From UBA9676 sp036522155 (GTDB lineage Bacteria; Actinomycetota; Actinomycetes; Streptosporangiales; Streptosporangiaceae), in NCBI GenBank assembly GCA_036522155.1, contig DATDGI010000449.1, positions 1-22,156 of the forward strand: a stretch of 22,156 bases of DNA. The letters are read 5' to 3'. The stretch's first letter is position 1. The number at the start of each line of letters is the position of its first letter. Below the pieces are notes generated by a model. It saw nothing but the letters and a program-made list of their open reading frames with translations. It searched no databases and was not told where the DNA came from. The translations under genes and the position numbers were made by a program. Below are positions 14,287 through 21,261 of the stretch, in pieces.

Positions 14287-15114
14287 TTAGCCATCATCCC
14301 TGGCGACGAACCTGACGCAGTCGCGCTGGTTCTTGAACACGGCGTAGGTCTTCCAGCCGCCGTGCCTGCACTGGGCCTTTCTAGTCGGCAGCGGCCGCGA
14401 GAAAGTCGCCTTGAACGCGAGATCGTCGGCGCCCAACCCGACTTGGTTCGACCACGGCACTGTCGTCCACTGGCTCGTGTCGCCGCCGTTGTTTATGAAA
14501 ACCCAGTCGCCGCCCGAATACGTATCCGTGGCGGTGTAGCCGACGAAGCCGGGGATCCCGGCAGTAGGCGCGTCGGCAGCGTAGTCCTTGGAGATCGTGA
14601 AGAACAGGACGTATTGCGCGCCAGCGGTCAAAGGAATGCCGTCGGGGATGTTGAACGTGATCGGCTCAAAGGGTCCAAAGCCGCTGTTGTAACTAGTGGT
14701 GTGCATCTTGCTGCTCTTATACAGCGCCGGTCCGGTCGCGTTCCCCGAGGTGTTGTTGGCCTGGTTCCCCGTGGCGGGGTTCCAGGCGTAGACCTCGCCC
14801 CGGAATATCAAGTTCGTCGGCAGCTGCACGTAGAACGTGAAGCTGTCGAGCACCGGGTCGGTCGCAGGCACGGTCACCGTCTGACCGTACGTCGCGGTGC
14901 AACAAGGTAGGCCGTAGCCGAACCCACTGGTGATCGTAGACCCGCTCCAGGGCGGGGTGTTGCCGATCGTCGTGGTGTTGCCGGTCGTCGTGCTCGCCAG
15001 CGCACCCGACGCGAGCGCAAGCGAGACCGCCGCCACACCTACACCGACCAGCAGCGCCCGGCGCAACCGTGCGCCAATAAAAGCCCTGCCCGAGGGCATG
15101 CGAACCTGACGCAT
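14287..15114 (-). CDS. Secreted protein with signal peptide, unknown function
   Basis: This encodes 275 residues. The start at 15114 follows a GGGGGTGG box. The N-terminus is basic (MRQVRMPSGRAFIGARLRRA), then a hydrophobic run LLVGVGVAAVSLALASGALA with a likely cleavage after ALA. The mature part is beta-rich and Thr/Gly/Asn-rich: LDSFTFYVQLPTNLIFRGEV, ITFNIPDGIPLTAGAQYVLF and TDTYSGGDWVFINNGG, like a jelly-roll or carbohydrate-binding-type sandwich. The C-terminus carries CRHGGWKTYAVFKNQRDCVR, a recurring CxxGGW...FKNQxxC ending of actinomycete secreted proteins, whose two cysteines may form a disulfide. In-frame ATGs lie at 15144 and 15099 as alternatives. The gene is cargo of element I, with its own promoter. 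Confidence 0.8.
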   Translation of the reverse strand: MRQVRMPSGRAFIGARLRRALLVGVGVAAVSLALASGALASTTTGNTTTIGNTPPWSGSTITSGFGYGLPCCTATYGQTVTVPATDPVLDSFTFYVQLPTNLIFRGEVYAWNPATGNQANNTSGNATGPALYKSSKMHTTSYNSGFGPFEPITFNIPDGIPLTAGAQYVLFFTISKDYAADAPTAGIPGFVGYTATDTYSGGDWVFINNGGDTSQWTTVPWSNQVGLGADDLAFKATFSRPLPTRKAQCRHGGWKTYAVFKNQRDCVRFVARDDG

Positions 15115-15158
15115 AAGCCACCCCCAAGAGTCGCGGTAGACCAACCCGGCTGCGGCGG

Positions 15159-15187
15159 ATTTTAGAGGGAGGTACAGCCAGCGTCAA
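15159..15187 (-). promoter_or_regulatory. Sigma-70-type promoter of the secreted-protein gene
   Basis: On the minus strand, TTGACG (15182-15187) and TAAAAT (15159-15164) are separated by exactly 17 bp. Transcription would start near 15152, leaving a leader of about 38 nt before the ATG at 15114. This is a strong match to the housekeeping consensus in a GC-rich background. Confidence 0.75.
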
Positions 15188-15414
15188 GCGTTGCGGGTAC
15201 CTATGTTGGGCGCCCTTTGATACCTATACAGGGGGGCCGCAGCTGCACGAATTGGGTCCGGCTACTGCCGGTGACCGCGCGTTTCCCCTCAGCACGAAGG
15301 TCCAGTGCGCCCCGCACGGATCCAGCCCTTCGCGGAGAAGGCGTGCCCCACTTGCACGACTTCGCCTCGTCCCGCGTCTGCATCCGCCAGGCTGAACCGA
15401 ACCCGTGCCCCACA

Positions 15415-15909
15415 CTCCGCCGCTGTGACATCGACTTGGAAGCGGGAACCGTCCGCGTCCGAGCCGCCTACGTTGAACGATCGACGGGCGAGATCATCCT
15501 CGGTCCCCCGAAGTCCAAGGCCGACCGCCGCATCGTGGGCATCCCCCGCGTGGTCATCCCGGAACTGCGCCACCACCTGGCGGCCTTCGCCGAGGCCGAC
15601 CCCGCCGCGCTCGCCTTCCCTGGAGCCAAGGGCGGCCCCCTGCGCCGGGGCAACTTCAACCGCTCCGCCGCCTGGCCGCAAGCCGTCGCCGCGGTCGGCG
15701 CAGCGGGCCTGCACTTCCATGACCTGCGGCACACCGGCAATACATTCGCGGCCGCCAGCGGTGCGGGCTTGCGGGACCTGATGACCCGGATGGGGCACGA
15801 CAGTGAACGCGCCGCGCTCATCTACCAACACGAGGCACGCGGCGCCGACACAGCCATCACCAACGCGATCGATGCGCGCGTAGACGCCGAGCGATCCCAG
15901 GACCGCTAA
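15415..15909 (+). pseudogene. Tyrosine recombinase (integrase), 5'-truncated
   Basis: About 165 residues of an integrase catalytic domain survive: LRRCDIDLEAGTVRVRAAYV, then ERSTGEIILGPPKSKADRR, LHFHDLRHTGNTFAAASGAG and LMTRMGHDSERAALIYQHEA with the nucleophile Tyr. The segment aligns with the integrase that runs off the right edge (RRCDVDPRMGTVRVRASFVE). The DNA-binding domains and the first catalytic Arg (SLRWGE in the homolog) are missing. The frame stays open back to 15217, but that part has no homology to the family. The product cannot be active. It ends in TAA at 15907 inside the arm repeat, then a terminator and core 2. Confidence 0.85.
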
Positions 15910-15910
15910 T

Positions 15911-15928
15911 GGCACGTTAATGGCACGC
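15911..15928 (+). repeat. Arm-type direct repeat, left of core 2
   Basis: GGCAC-GTTAAT-GGCACGC, period 11, both halves preceded by TAAT. It overlaps the end of the truncated integrase gene and lies about 90 bp left of core 2. Confidence 0.65.
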
Positions 15929-15954
15929 GGGCCCAGCAAGCCCCAGAAACGATC

Positions 15955-15993
15955 AAGGCCCAGGCTGGCGACACCGCCTCTGACCTGGGCCTT
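15955..15993 (+). terminator. Two-tier hairpin after the truncated integrase
   Basis: AAGGCCCAGG and CCTGGGCCTT pair over 10 bp, and inside the loop GGCG-ACAC-CGCC forms a second stem. It lies 46 nt past the integrase stop and 7 nt before core 2. Remnants of its right arm (TGACCTGGG or TGACCTTGGG) are seen at the same place left of cores 1 and 3. Confidence 0.75.
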
Positions 15994-15999
15994 CGCTAT

Positions 16000-16042
16000 G
16001 GAGCGGGTGACGAGAATCGAACTCGCACTATCAGCTTGGGAA
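16000..16042 (-). other. Attachment-site core 2: 3' half of tRNA-Gly(CCC)
   Basis: It is the same 43-bp block as core 1 with one base difference (G for A in the acceptor strand), with T arm GAG-TTCGATT-CTC. No tRNA 5' half follows on the right. A truncated integrase and its terminator end directly on the left, the expected order for an int-attP junction. Confidence 0.85.
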
Positions 16043-16147
16043 GTCTCATCCACGGTCCGCGGTCTACCTGCTGACTTGCTGATCTGCGGCTACCCCGGCC
16101 ATGTGCCCGCGAGTGACCGTGAGTCGCCGCAAGGGCTCACCCGGTCG

Positions 16148-16165
16148 GGCACGTAGCGGGCACGG
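16148..16165 (+). repeat. Arm-type direct repeat, right of core 2
   Basis: GGCAC-GTAGCG-GGCACGG, period 11. It begins about 105 bp right of core 2. It and the 35-40 bp before it resemble the sequence around 18291-18346. Confidence 0.65.
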
Positions 16166-16238
16166 ACCGTCTTATACGTAGATCCTGCGCGGGCATCCGC
16201 ACCCGTTCAGATCAGTTCGTGACCGAGATAATCCAGGC

Positions 16239-17066
16239 GTGGACGCGCGTCAGATTCCCGGTGACATGTCGCGGTTCGTGGCGCACTATTTTGGTGCCTC
16301 CGGCCGTGCGTGGCTGGAACAGCTTCCCGAGGTAATCGCAAGCACGGCGGGCAGTTGGGGCCTGGAGATCGAGCATCCCCTGGACGGGGGGCTGTTGTCG
16401 TGCGTGCTGGCTGTGCGCCGCCGCGATGGCAGCCCGGCCGTGCTCAAGATCGCCGGCCCGTGGGCGCATACCCGTCATGAGGCGCTCGCGCTGGAGCACT
16501 GGGACGGCGGACCGGCGCCGCGGCTGCTGGACTTCAATGAGCGCCTATCGGCGTTGCTGCTGGAGCGGATCTGGCCTGGCGATGTGCCCGCAGGCCTGCC
16601 CGGTGATCAAGTTGCCCGGCTTGTCAGCGCGCTGCACGCGACGCCACCCGCCAACTCGCTGATTGCCGTGCTGCCTTCCCTGGCCGAACTCGTCGAGGAG
16701 CGGTTCGTGACGGCAGGTGCAGAGGCGGCAGCGCGCTCGCAAGCAGACTTCGCCGCCTTGGCTCCGAATATCCAGCGGGCTCGAATCGACGCAGCCGAGC
16801 TGCTGGGCGACTTCGCAGGGCCGTGCGTGCTTGTGCACGGCGACCTCGAACACCGCAACATCGTACGGTGCCAGCGCCGCGGCCTGGCTGCGATCGACCC
16901 GGTGCCGTGCATCGGCGACCCGGCCTACGATGCTGCCTACTGGGCCGCCAATGGGCATCATGCTACCGACCTTGAGCAGCGATGCCAGGCGGTGGCCGCG
17001 CAAGCTTCGCTGGATCCCAGCCGGGTGCTGCGCTGGGCTTCGATCATCGCGCTCGCGCAGCAGTAG
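16239..17066 (+). CDS. APH(6)/hydroxyurea-type small-molecule kinase
   Basis: This encodes 275 residues. The N-lobe contains AVLKIAGPWAHTRHEALALE, supplying the ATP-binding Lys and the helix-C Glu. The catalytic loop is VLVHGDLEHRNIV (His200, Asp202, Asn207), and the metal-binding segment is AIDPVPCIGDPAYDAAYW (Asp220). The IDP-x-P-x-x-GDPAYD form is that of the APH(6) streptomycin/hydroxyurea phosphotransferase family. It would transfer phosphate from ATP to a small molecule; antibiotic resistance is possible but not shown. The start is GTG at 16239: GATAAT 6 nt upstream and no binding site suggest a leaderless message. An ATG at 16266 is the alternative. It is the only cargo of element II. 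Confidence 0.8.
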   Translation: MDARQIPGDMSRFVAHYFGASGRAWLEQLPEVIASTAGSWGLEIEHPLDGGLLSCVLAVRRRDGSPAVLKIAGPWAHTRHEALALEHWDGGPAPRLLDFNERLSALLLERIWPGDVPAGLPGDQVARLVSALHATPPANSLIAVLPSLAELVEERFVTAGAEAAARSQADFAALAPNIQRARIDAAELLGDFAGPCVLVHGDLEHRNIVRCQRRGLAAIDPVPCIGDPAYDAAYWAANGHHATDLEQRCQAVAAQASLDPSRVLRWASIIALAQQ

Positions 17067-17228
17067 CCACCATGTCCGTCCGCCTGGATTGGCTATCGAC
17101 AAGACGGCGGATTGAGCCGGAGGTGCGCCAGACTCGCTGACGGTGGGGTGTAGGGCACGCCTGTCGTTGCTGGGTGTGAGAGCGGCGCCGCGGAAGGCAC
17201 TACCCGAGCCGCCACCAGGCCCCGGCCC

Positions 17229-17246
17229 GGCACCTATCGGGCACGG
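17229..17246 (+). repeat. Arm-type direct repeat, left of core 3
   Basis: GGCAC-CTATCG-GGCACGG, period 11. It lies about 100 bp left of core 3. The last 12 bases, TCGGGCACGGAC, nearly match the copy at 16148. Confidence 0.6.
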
Positions 17247-17319
17247 ACCGAAGCAGTACGGCTTCTGATGTCAGGCCAGGTTCCTGACTGGCACGTGGCA
17301 TGACCTGGGATTTCTGCTT

Positions 17320-17378
17320 GGAGCGGGTGACGGAGCGGGTGACGGGAATCGAACCCGCACTATCAGCTTGGGAAGCTG
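17320..17378 (-). other. Attachment-site core 3: 3' half of tRNA-Gly(CCC), with a 12-bp duplication
   Basis: The core (17332-17374) matches cores 1 and 2 but has the standard T arm GGG-TTCGATT-CCC. On the right it extends through the full anticodon arm, CAGCTTCCCAAGCTG on the minus strand, giving anticodon CCC. D arm and 5' acceptor strand are missing, so it is not a complete tRNA. The acceptor-end bases GGAGCGGGTGAC are duplicated in tandem at 17320-17331. It marks the left end of element III. Confidence 0.85.
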
Positions 17379-17463
17379 CACCGTACAGCCGATCAAGCCG
17401 CCTGATCAGCGGTTTCGTATGCCCGTCGGTCACCGCTGTTGACCGCCAGGCACCCTGGCTAGT

Positions 17464-17481
17464 TGCACGTTAATTGCACGG
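17464..17481 (+). repeat. Arm-type direct repeat, right of core 3
   Basis: TGCAC-GTTAAT-TGCACGG, period 11, identical in its spacer to the copy at 15911. It begins about 90 bp right of core 3, immediately beyond which the P-loop kinase gene ends (minus strand). Confidence 0.65.
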
Positions 17482-17484
17482 CGA

Positions 17485-18165
17485 TCATGTCTTCGCCGTC
17501 CCGGGCGCCTGCTGGGCCACAACGAGTTCGGTGAGCGGATCGAAGGGGATCCGCGGAGTACCAGCAACAACGAGATCGGCACGTTCCCACGGCTGCTGCT
17601 CGGCGAGGAACGGCTCCTCTTCGGCCATCCACTCACGCAGGTCCCGAATCGTCCGCGGCCCCCCTGGCCGCCCGACACGTGCCAGGCTCCGGCACTCGGC
17701 TTCTGCCTGATCGGACTGCACCCAGATCAGCGCATCGACCAGGTGCGCGGCATCGCGGCGCCCGGCGCCAACTCCCTCGATGATGAGCAAGGGACAGCTG
17801 GCCGGGACGTCGATGGATCCCTCGCGGCCATGCTCAGCCCAGCGCGGTGGCCGGAACGATACAGGCTGGCCTTGGTGCACGGGCATCAAGATCCCATCAA
17901 TCAGTAGGTCAGCCCAGCCGAAGCGGGAGTGCCACCACGCGAGGTCATCGGTGTGAACGATCACGGACCCGGCCACCGCAGCCTGTACCTGTGCCGCCAG
18001 GGTGGTCTTCCCGCTGGAGCTGCGCCCATCCACAGCCAGCACCACGCTACGACCGCTAGTGCGCGCGGCTGTGCCGAGTCGACTCAGGCTCTCGATGACC
18101 GCCGCCAGCCGTTTCGCCCGCCACGGCCCGGCCTCCGGTTCCTCCGGGGCTAGCTGCTGCACCAC
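17485..18165 (-). CDS. P-loop kinase, uridine-kinase-like
   Basis: This encodes 226 residues from the GTG at 18165. Walker A is VDGRSSSGKTTLA (Gly47 to Thr54), and a Walker B-like strand reads CPLLIIEGVGAGRR. Between them lie VIVHTDDLAWWHSRFGWADL and the basic GQPVSFRPPRWAEHGREGS, the arrangement of uridine kinase/phosphoribulokinase-type enzymes that phosphorylate a small molecule. The substrate is unknown. The open frame reaches 18333, but that start overlaps the arm repeat at 18329. GTG 18165, with GATGAT about 12 nt upstream and no binding site, fits a leaderless start better. It lies inside element III near its left end and ends 4 nt from the arm repeat at 17464. Confidence 0.7.
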   Translation of the reverse strand: MVQQLAPEEPEAGPWRAKRLAAVIESLSRLGTAARTSGRSVVLAVDGRSSSGKTTLAAQVQAAVAGSVIVHTDDLAWWHSRFGWADLLIDGILMPVHQGQPVSFRPPRWAEHGREGSIDVPASCPLLIIEGVGAGRRDAAHLVDALIWVQSDQAEAECRSLARVGRPGGPRTIRDLREWMAEEEPFLAEQQPWERADLVVAGTPRIPFDPLTELVVAQQAPGTAKT

Positions 18166-18328
18166 GCGTATATCATCGCGCTTGGCTCTCCGCGGCTGAC
18201 GGCCTACGTCTGACTCCCTGCTTGCAAAGGAGGTGGCCGCGGCCAGCGGACCTGCGGTCGCACAGGCCAGGAGCGCTGCCGGTTGCTCCGTGAATGACCG
18301 TGAATCGCCGTGGGTGACCTTCCTTACG

Positions 18329-18346
18329 GGCACGTGGCGGGCACGG
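18329..18346 (+). repeat. Orphan arm-type direct repeat
   Basis: GGCAC-GTGGCG-GGCACGG, period 11. No tRNA-Gly core is found within 200 bp on either side. The preceding bases (GACCGTGAATCGCCG) match GACCGTGAGTCGCCG upstream of the 16148 repeat with one change, so it probably derives from a former junction. Confidence 0.55.
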
Positions 18347-18418
18347 GCGGGGCTGCTGGCTGCATCGCGTGATCATCTGACCGTAGGCATGGGCGGACCC
18401 TCCAGGGCCGTCCATCGG

Positions 18419-19891
18419 TCACTTGACCGGTCCCCTTTCAAAGGCCGCGGTCAGCTTTTCGTGCACGTCGGGGGGTGCCAGGACCAGGACATCGTCTGCG
18501 GCTTGCAGCTTGGTGTCTCCTGTGATGGGGACGAGCTGGCCGCTTCGTACGATGAAGCTGATCCAGGCGTCGCCGGGGAGGCCGGGCAGGTCGTTGATGG
18601 TGTGGCCGTCGGCCGGTGAGCCGGGTGTGATGGTGAGCCGGTGCACGCCGCTGGGCTCATCGCGCAGCCGCACCCCGAGCGCCCATGGCTCGGGCTCCAT
18701 CACCCGCATGGGGATATGGAGCAGCCGGGCGGCGGCGGGCGTGAGGCTTCCCTGTACCACCACGGAGAACACCACCACGACCGCGACGATGCCGTACAGG
18801 CGCTCAGCACCGGGCACGTGGGCGGCGAGCAGGAAGCTGCCCAGCAGGATCGGCACGGCCCCTTTGAGCCCGGCGAACAGGACGAAGGTACGCTCGTTGC
18901 TTTTCAGCCGGGCCGGGAGCAGGCACAGCCCGACCAGGACCGGCCGGATGATGAGCGCGAGCACGGCGCCGAGAATGAGCCCGGGGATCCACACGTCGGC
19001 CCGGGCGATCACGGCGAGATTAATGGTGAGGCCCAGGACGACGAAGGCGATGATCTCGGCGAGGCTGGCCAGTGTCGAATGGAACGCCTGAATCTCCCGC
19101 TTGAACGGGGCACGCTCATCGCCCAGCACGATCCCGGCGGCGAACACCGCCAAGAACCCTGACCCGTGGGCGAGTGTGGCGATGCCGAACAGCAGCAGGA
19201 CGCAGGCCAGGGTCCGCAGCGGGTAGAGCCCTTCGCTGGGCAGCGGTACCCGCCGCGTGAACCACAGCAGCGCCCGGCCGCCCACCACACCAATCGCCAC
19301 CCCGATAGCCATTTGCAACAGAAACTCGCCGCCGACATGAGCGAACGCGCCCGCGCTGACACCGGCCGCCGCGATCAGGCTCACCATCAGCGCGATCCCC
19401 ACCGGGTCGTTCGCGCCCGACTCCCCCTTCAAGATGATGCCGGCCCGGCCGGAGACCTCCCGCTGGCCAAGGACGGAGAACACCACCGCCGGGTCGGTCG
19501 GTGCGACCGCCGTGGCCACCAGCAGCGAGACATACCAGGCAAGGCCGAACGCGAAGTGCACCAGCAGCGCGGCGGCGATCACGGTCAAGAACGTGCCCAG
19601 CACGCCAGTGGTGGCGATCGGGGCGAGCGCGGACCGGAACCGGGCCCAGCCGATGTTCATGCCGCCGTCGAACAAGATGCAGGCCAGCGCCACGGCCACC
19701 ACCTGCTCCACCGCATGCTGCGAGGGCCCGTGCAGGGCAGGAATGACCGTGGCCGCGACGGCCGCGCCCACCAGGAACAGCGCAGGCGCGGGGAGCTTTA
19801 CCCGGTACGCCAGCCGGTTCGATACCACCGCGGCCAGCCCCACCGCAGCCACCAGCACTACCACCAGGGCAAATGATGTGGTGCCAGTCAC
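18419..19891 (-). CDS. CPA1-type Na+/H+ or K+/H+ antiporter with C-terminal RCK_C domain
   Basis: This encodes 490 residues. About 12 membrane helices span residues 1-395: APALFLVGAAVAATVIPAL, then VVAVALACILFDGGMNIGW, the motif VATAVAPTDPAVVFSVLGQR and KGESGANDPVGIALMVSL, whose Asp residues carry the exchanged ions in NhaP/CvrA-type proteins. The cytoplasmic tail (about 400-490) reads ALGVRLRDEPSGVHRLTI and DDVLVLAPPDVHEKLTAAFE, like a TrkA_C/RCK_C regulatory domain that binds ligand or nucleotide. The start is GTG at 19891, with GGAGGAG 8 nt upstream. It exchanges Na+ or K+ for H+ across the membrane. It may be element cargo or older chromosomal sequence; no partner gene adjoins it. Confidence 0.9.
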   Translation of the reverse strand: MTGTTSFALVVVLVAAVGLAAVVSNRLAYRVKLPAPALFLVGAAVAATVIPALHGPSQHAVEQVVAVALACILFDGGMNIGWARFRSALAPIATTGVLGTFLTVIAAALLVHFAFGLAWYVSLLVATAVAPTDPAVVFSVLGQREVSGRAGIILKGESGANDPVGIALMVSLIAAAGVSAGAFAHVGGEFLLQMAIGVAIGVVGGRALLWFTRRVPLPSEGLYPLRTLACVLLLFGIATLAHGSGFLAVFAAGIVLGDERAPFKREIQAFHSTLASLAEIIAFVVLGLTINLAVIARADVWIPGLILGAVLALIIRPVLVGLCLLPARLKSNERTFVLFAGLKGAVPILLGSFLLAAHVPGAERLYGIVAVVVVFSVVVQGSLTPAAARLLHIPMRVMEPEPWALGVRLRDEPSGVHRLTITPGSPADGHTINDLPGLPGDAWISFIVRSGQLVPITGDTKLQAADDVLVLAPPDVHEKLTAAFERGPVK

Positions 19892-20353
19892 GACGGTGCT
19901 CCTCCGGGACGGTCACGGCTAACGCGTTTGCCGACCAGGCTTCCCGGCGCACCACCGCCAAGTTTAGCTGATGACCATGGGCTGGCCATTGTGCCCGCCA
20001 GAGCTGGCCGCGGCGATGATCGTTTCTGTGCCGCACTACAGGTTGACCGCTGTCATCTCTGCCCCGTCCTCCCCCGCAGGCGCTAACTTCCAGGCGAGTG
20101 GACGCCGGGTCAAATGTCGGCGTATGCCGATCGCGCAGTGACGCCCGGAGGGCGCGTTTGACGCGGTGGCTGCGAGCTGGACAATCGAAAGCCCGGGGAG
20201 ACGGCTAAGCGCAGCACTCGGTCTGCGCTGACGGGTGAGCCATCTTGATCGGCGTGTTGTTGTGGCTGTGGCCCGGCTGCGCCGGGCGGGCCTCCCCAAG
20301 GCAGAGCCCGGCGCGGGAGCCGGGCCAGCGGCGCCGCGCAGCGGCGGCGCCTT
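19892..20353. other. Intergenic region between antiporter and truncated rep
   Basis: It holds 460 bp with no supported gene. The antiporter promoter must lie at its left end. At its right end are the twin hairpins at 20271-20325. The missing 5' half of rep would have been here or further left, so a deletion or rearrangement has removed it. Minus-strand frames through it are Arg/Pro/Ala-rich shadows. Confidence 0.5.
20271..20325. repeat. Two hairpins with identical 7-bp arms
   Basis: GCCCGGC-TGC-GCCGGGC at 20271-20287 and GCCCGGC-GCGGGA-GCCGGGC at 20306-20325 share the same arms. They are 18 nt apart and lie 29 nt before the surviving rep sequence. They may be terminators, or structures tied to replication or to the deletion endpoint. 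Confidence 0.6.
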
Positions 20354-21022
20354 GACCCTGGTACCGGGGAGTTTCTGCCCACCTGGGATGACGCCCTGGA
20401 CGCCATCACCGATGATGACCAGCCATTGCATGTGGCCCGGTTCGGGGCCAAGTTCGACGCCCAGGGCGTGCTCGCCGGGTCCAAGGACTCCACCCGGTGC
20501 ATCGGCTACCTCACCAAGTACCTGACCAAGCAACTCGGCGACTGCCACCAGCCCGACACCGACTCGCAGCGCGAGCACATGGAACGGCTCGCCGACGCTC
20601 TGCGCTACGAGCCGTGCTCGCCGACGTGCGCGAACTGGCTGCGGTACGGCATCCAGCCCAAGAACCCCCGGCCCGGCCTAGTGCCCGGCCAGTGCAAGGG
20701 CAAGGCTCACCGCTATGACCACCTCGGCCACGCCGGGCGGCGGGTACTGGTCTCCCGCAAATGGTCCGGCAAGACCCTGGCCGACCACCGCGGCGACCGG
20801 CAGGAGTGGCTGACCGAGATGCTCGGTCTTCCGGCAACCGACCCCGCAACCTACCGGTGGGAACAAGTCGAGCCAGACGATGACGACTACCTGCCACCCG
20901 GCAGGCGGCTGCTGCACTCCGTCGCAGACCGCCTCCGGTGGCAAAACGCCCTCACCGAAGCTAGACGCCGGGCGCAAGACGCCCTGACCGCCGAACTTTC
21001 GGCAACCGGGAGGGCTGCGTGA
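20354..21022 (+). pseudogene. repSA: RepSA-like replication initiator, 5'-truncated
   Basis: About 222 residues match the C-terminal half of AICE replication initiators (RepSA type). DPGTGEFLPTWDDALDAITD is followed by VARFGAKFDAQGVLAGSKDS, RCIGYLTKYLTKQLGDCHQ, CSPTCANWLRYGIQPKNPRP and RRVLVSRKWSGKTLADHRGD. These proteins start rolling-circle replication of the excised element. Usual length is 450-500 residues; the N-terminal half, including early catalytic motifs, is absent. Upstream of 20354 the frame stays open but is low-complexity Arg/Ala/Gly with no homology. A TTG at 20426 could start a short product but has no binding site. Its TGA overlaps the xis start by 1 bp. The symbol is by family likeness only. 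Confidence 0.75.
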
Positions 21023-21261
21023 TGGCCAGGTCTGCGGCGGTCCAGGTGGAACGGCTCCTGACTGTGGCCGAGGTCGCTGAGCTGCTCGGCACCACCGAAC
21101 GTTTCCCCCGCCGTCTCATCGCCGAACGGCGCATTGAGTTCGTGAAGATCGGCCGTCACGTCCGGATCCGCGAGTCGGCACTGGTTGCATTCATCGAGGC
21201 CGGAAGCGTCGGCCCCCTGACGGCATCCGATGTCTGGCGTCACAGCAAGGGCGTGGCGTGA
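21022..21261 (+). CDS. xis: Excisionase (Xis), MerR/HTH_17-type
   Basis: This encodes 79 residues. The fold is a winged helix: LLTVAEVAELLGTTERFPRR, then a basic recognition segment LIAERRIEFVKIGRHVRIRE and a final helix (SALVAFIEAG). This is the standard excisionase/HTH_17 pattern; the protein bends attachment-site DNA so that the integrase can reverse integration. GGGAGG at 21008-21013 lies 8 nt before the ATG at 21022; an in-frame GTG at 21019 is the alternative. The stop TGA at 21259 overlaps the integrase ATG at 21261 by 1 bp, as rep does with xis. The three genes therefore form one translationally linked unit. FPRR differs from the usual VRR after the turn but should not break the helix. 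Confidence 0.85.
   Translation: MARSAAVQVERLLTVAEVAELLGTTERFPRRLIAERRIEFVKIGRHVRIRESALVAFIEAGSVGPLTASDVWRHSKGVA

Larger units (their letters stand above)
13902..16042. mobile_element. Integrated element I, between att cores 1 and 2
   Basis: The 2.1-kb interval between cores 1 and 2 holds arm repeats, a nested inverted repeat, a secreted-protein gene, a 5'-truncated integrase with its terminator, and arm repeats again. The integrase end next to the right-hand core is the usual int-attP order. It lacks rep, xis and transfer genes, so it is a deleted remnant. Boundaries are given by the cores. Confidence 0.65.
16000..17374. mobile_element. Integrated element II, between att cores 2 and 3
   Basis: This 1.4-kb interval has an arm repeat at each end and one gene, a small-molecule kinase. 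No integrase remnant is visible at its right end except the conserved TGACCTGGG scrap before core 3. It is probably what remains after most of an element was lost. Confidence 0.5.

Noticed and set aside
15289..16053. Minus-strand frame opposite the truncated integrase
   Set aside because: It runs through the tRNA fragment and terminator, and its product is the reverse-strand shadow of the integrase.
17320..17440. Complete tRNA-Gly at core 3
   Set aside because: The anticodon arm, T arm and 3' acceptor strand are present, but the bases that should supply the D arm and 5' acceptor strand do not pair with CACCCGC. It is a 3' fragment only.
20036..20578. Minus-strand frame upstream of and over rep
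   Set aside because: It is antisense to recognisable RepSA-like sequence and has no motif or binding site.
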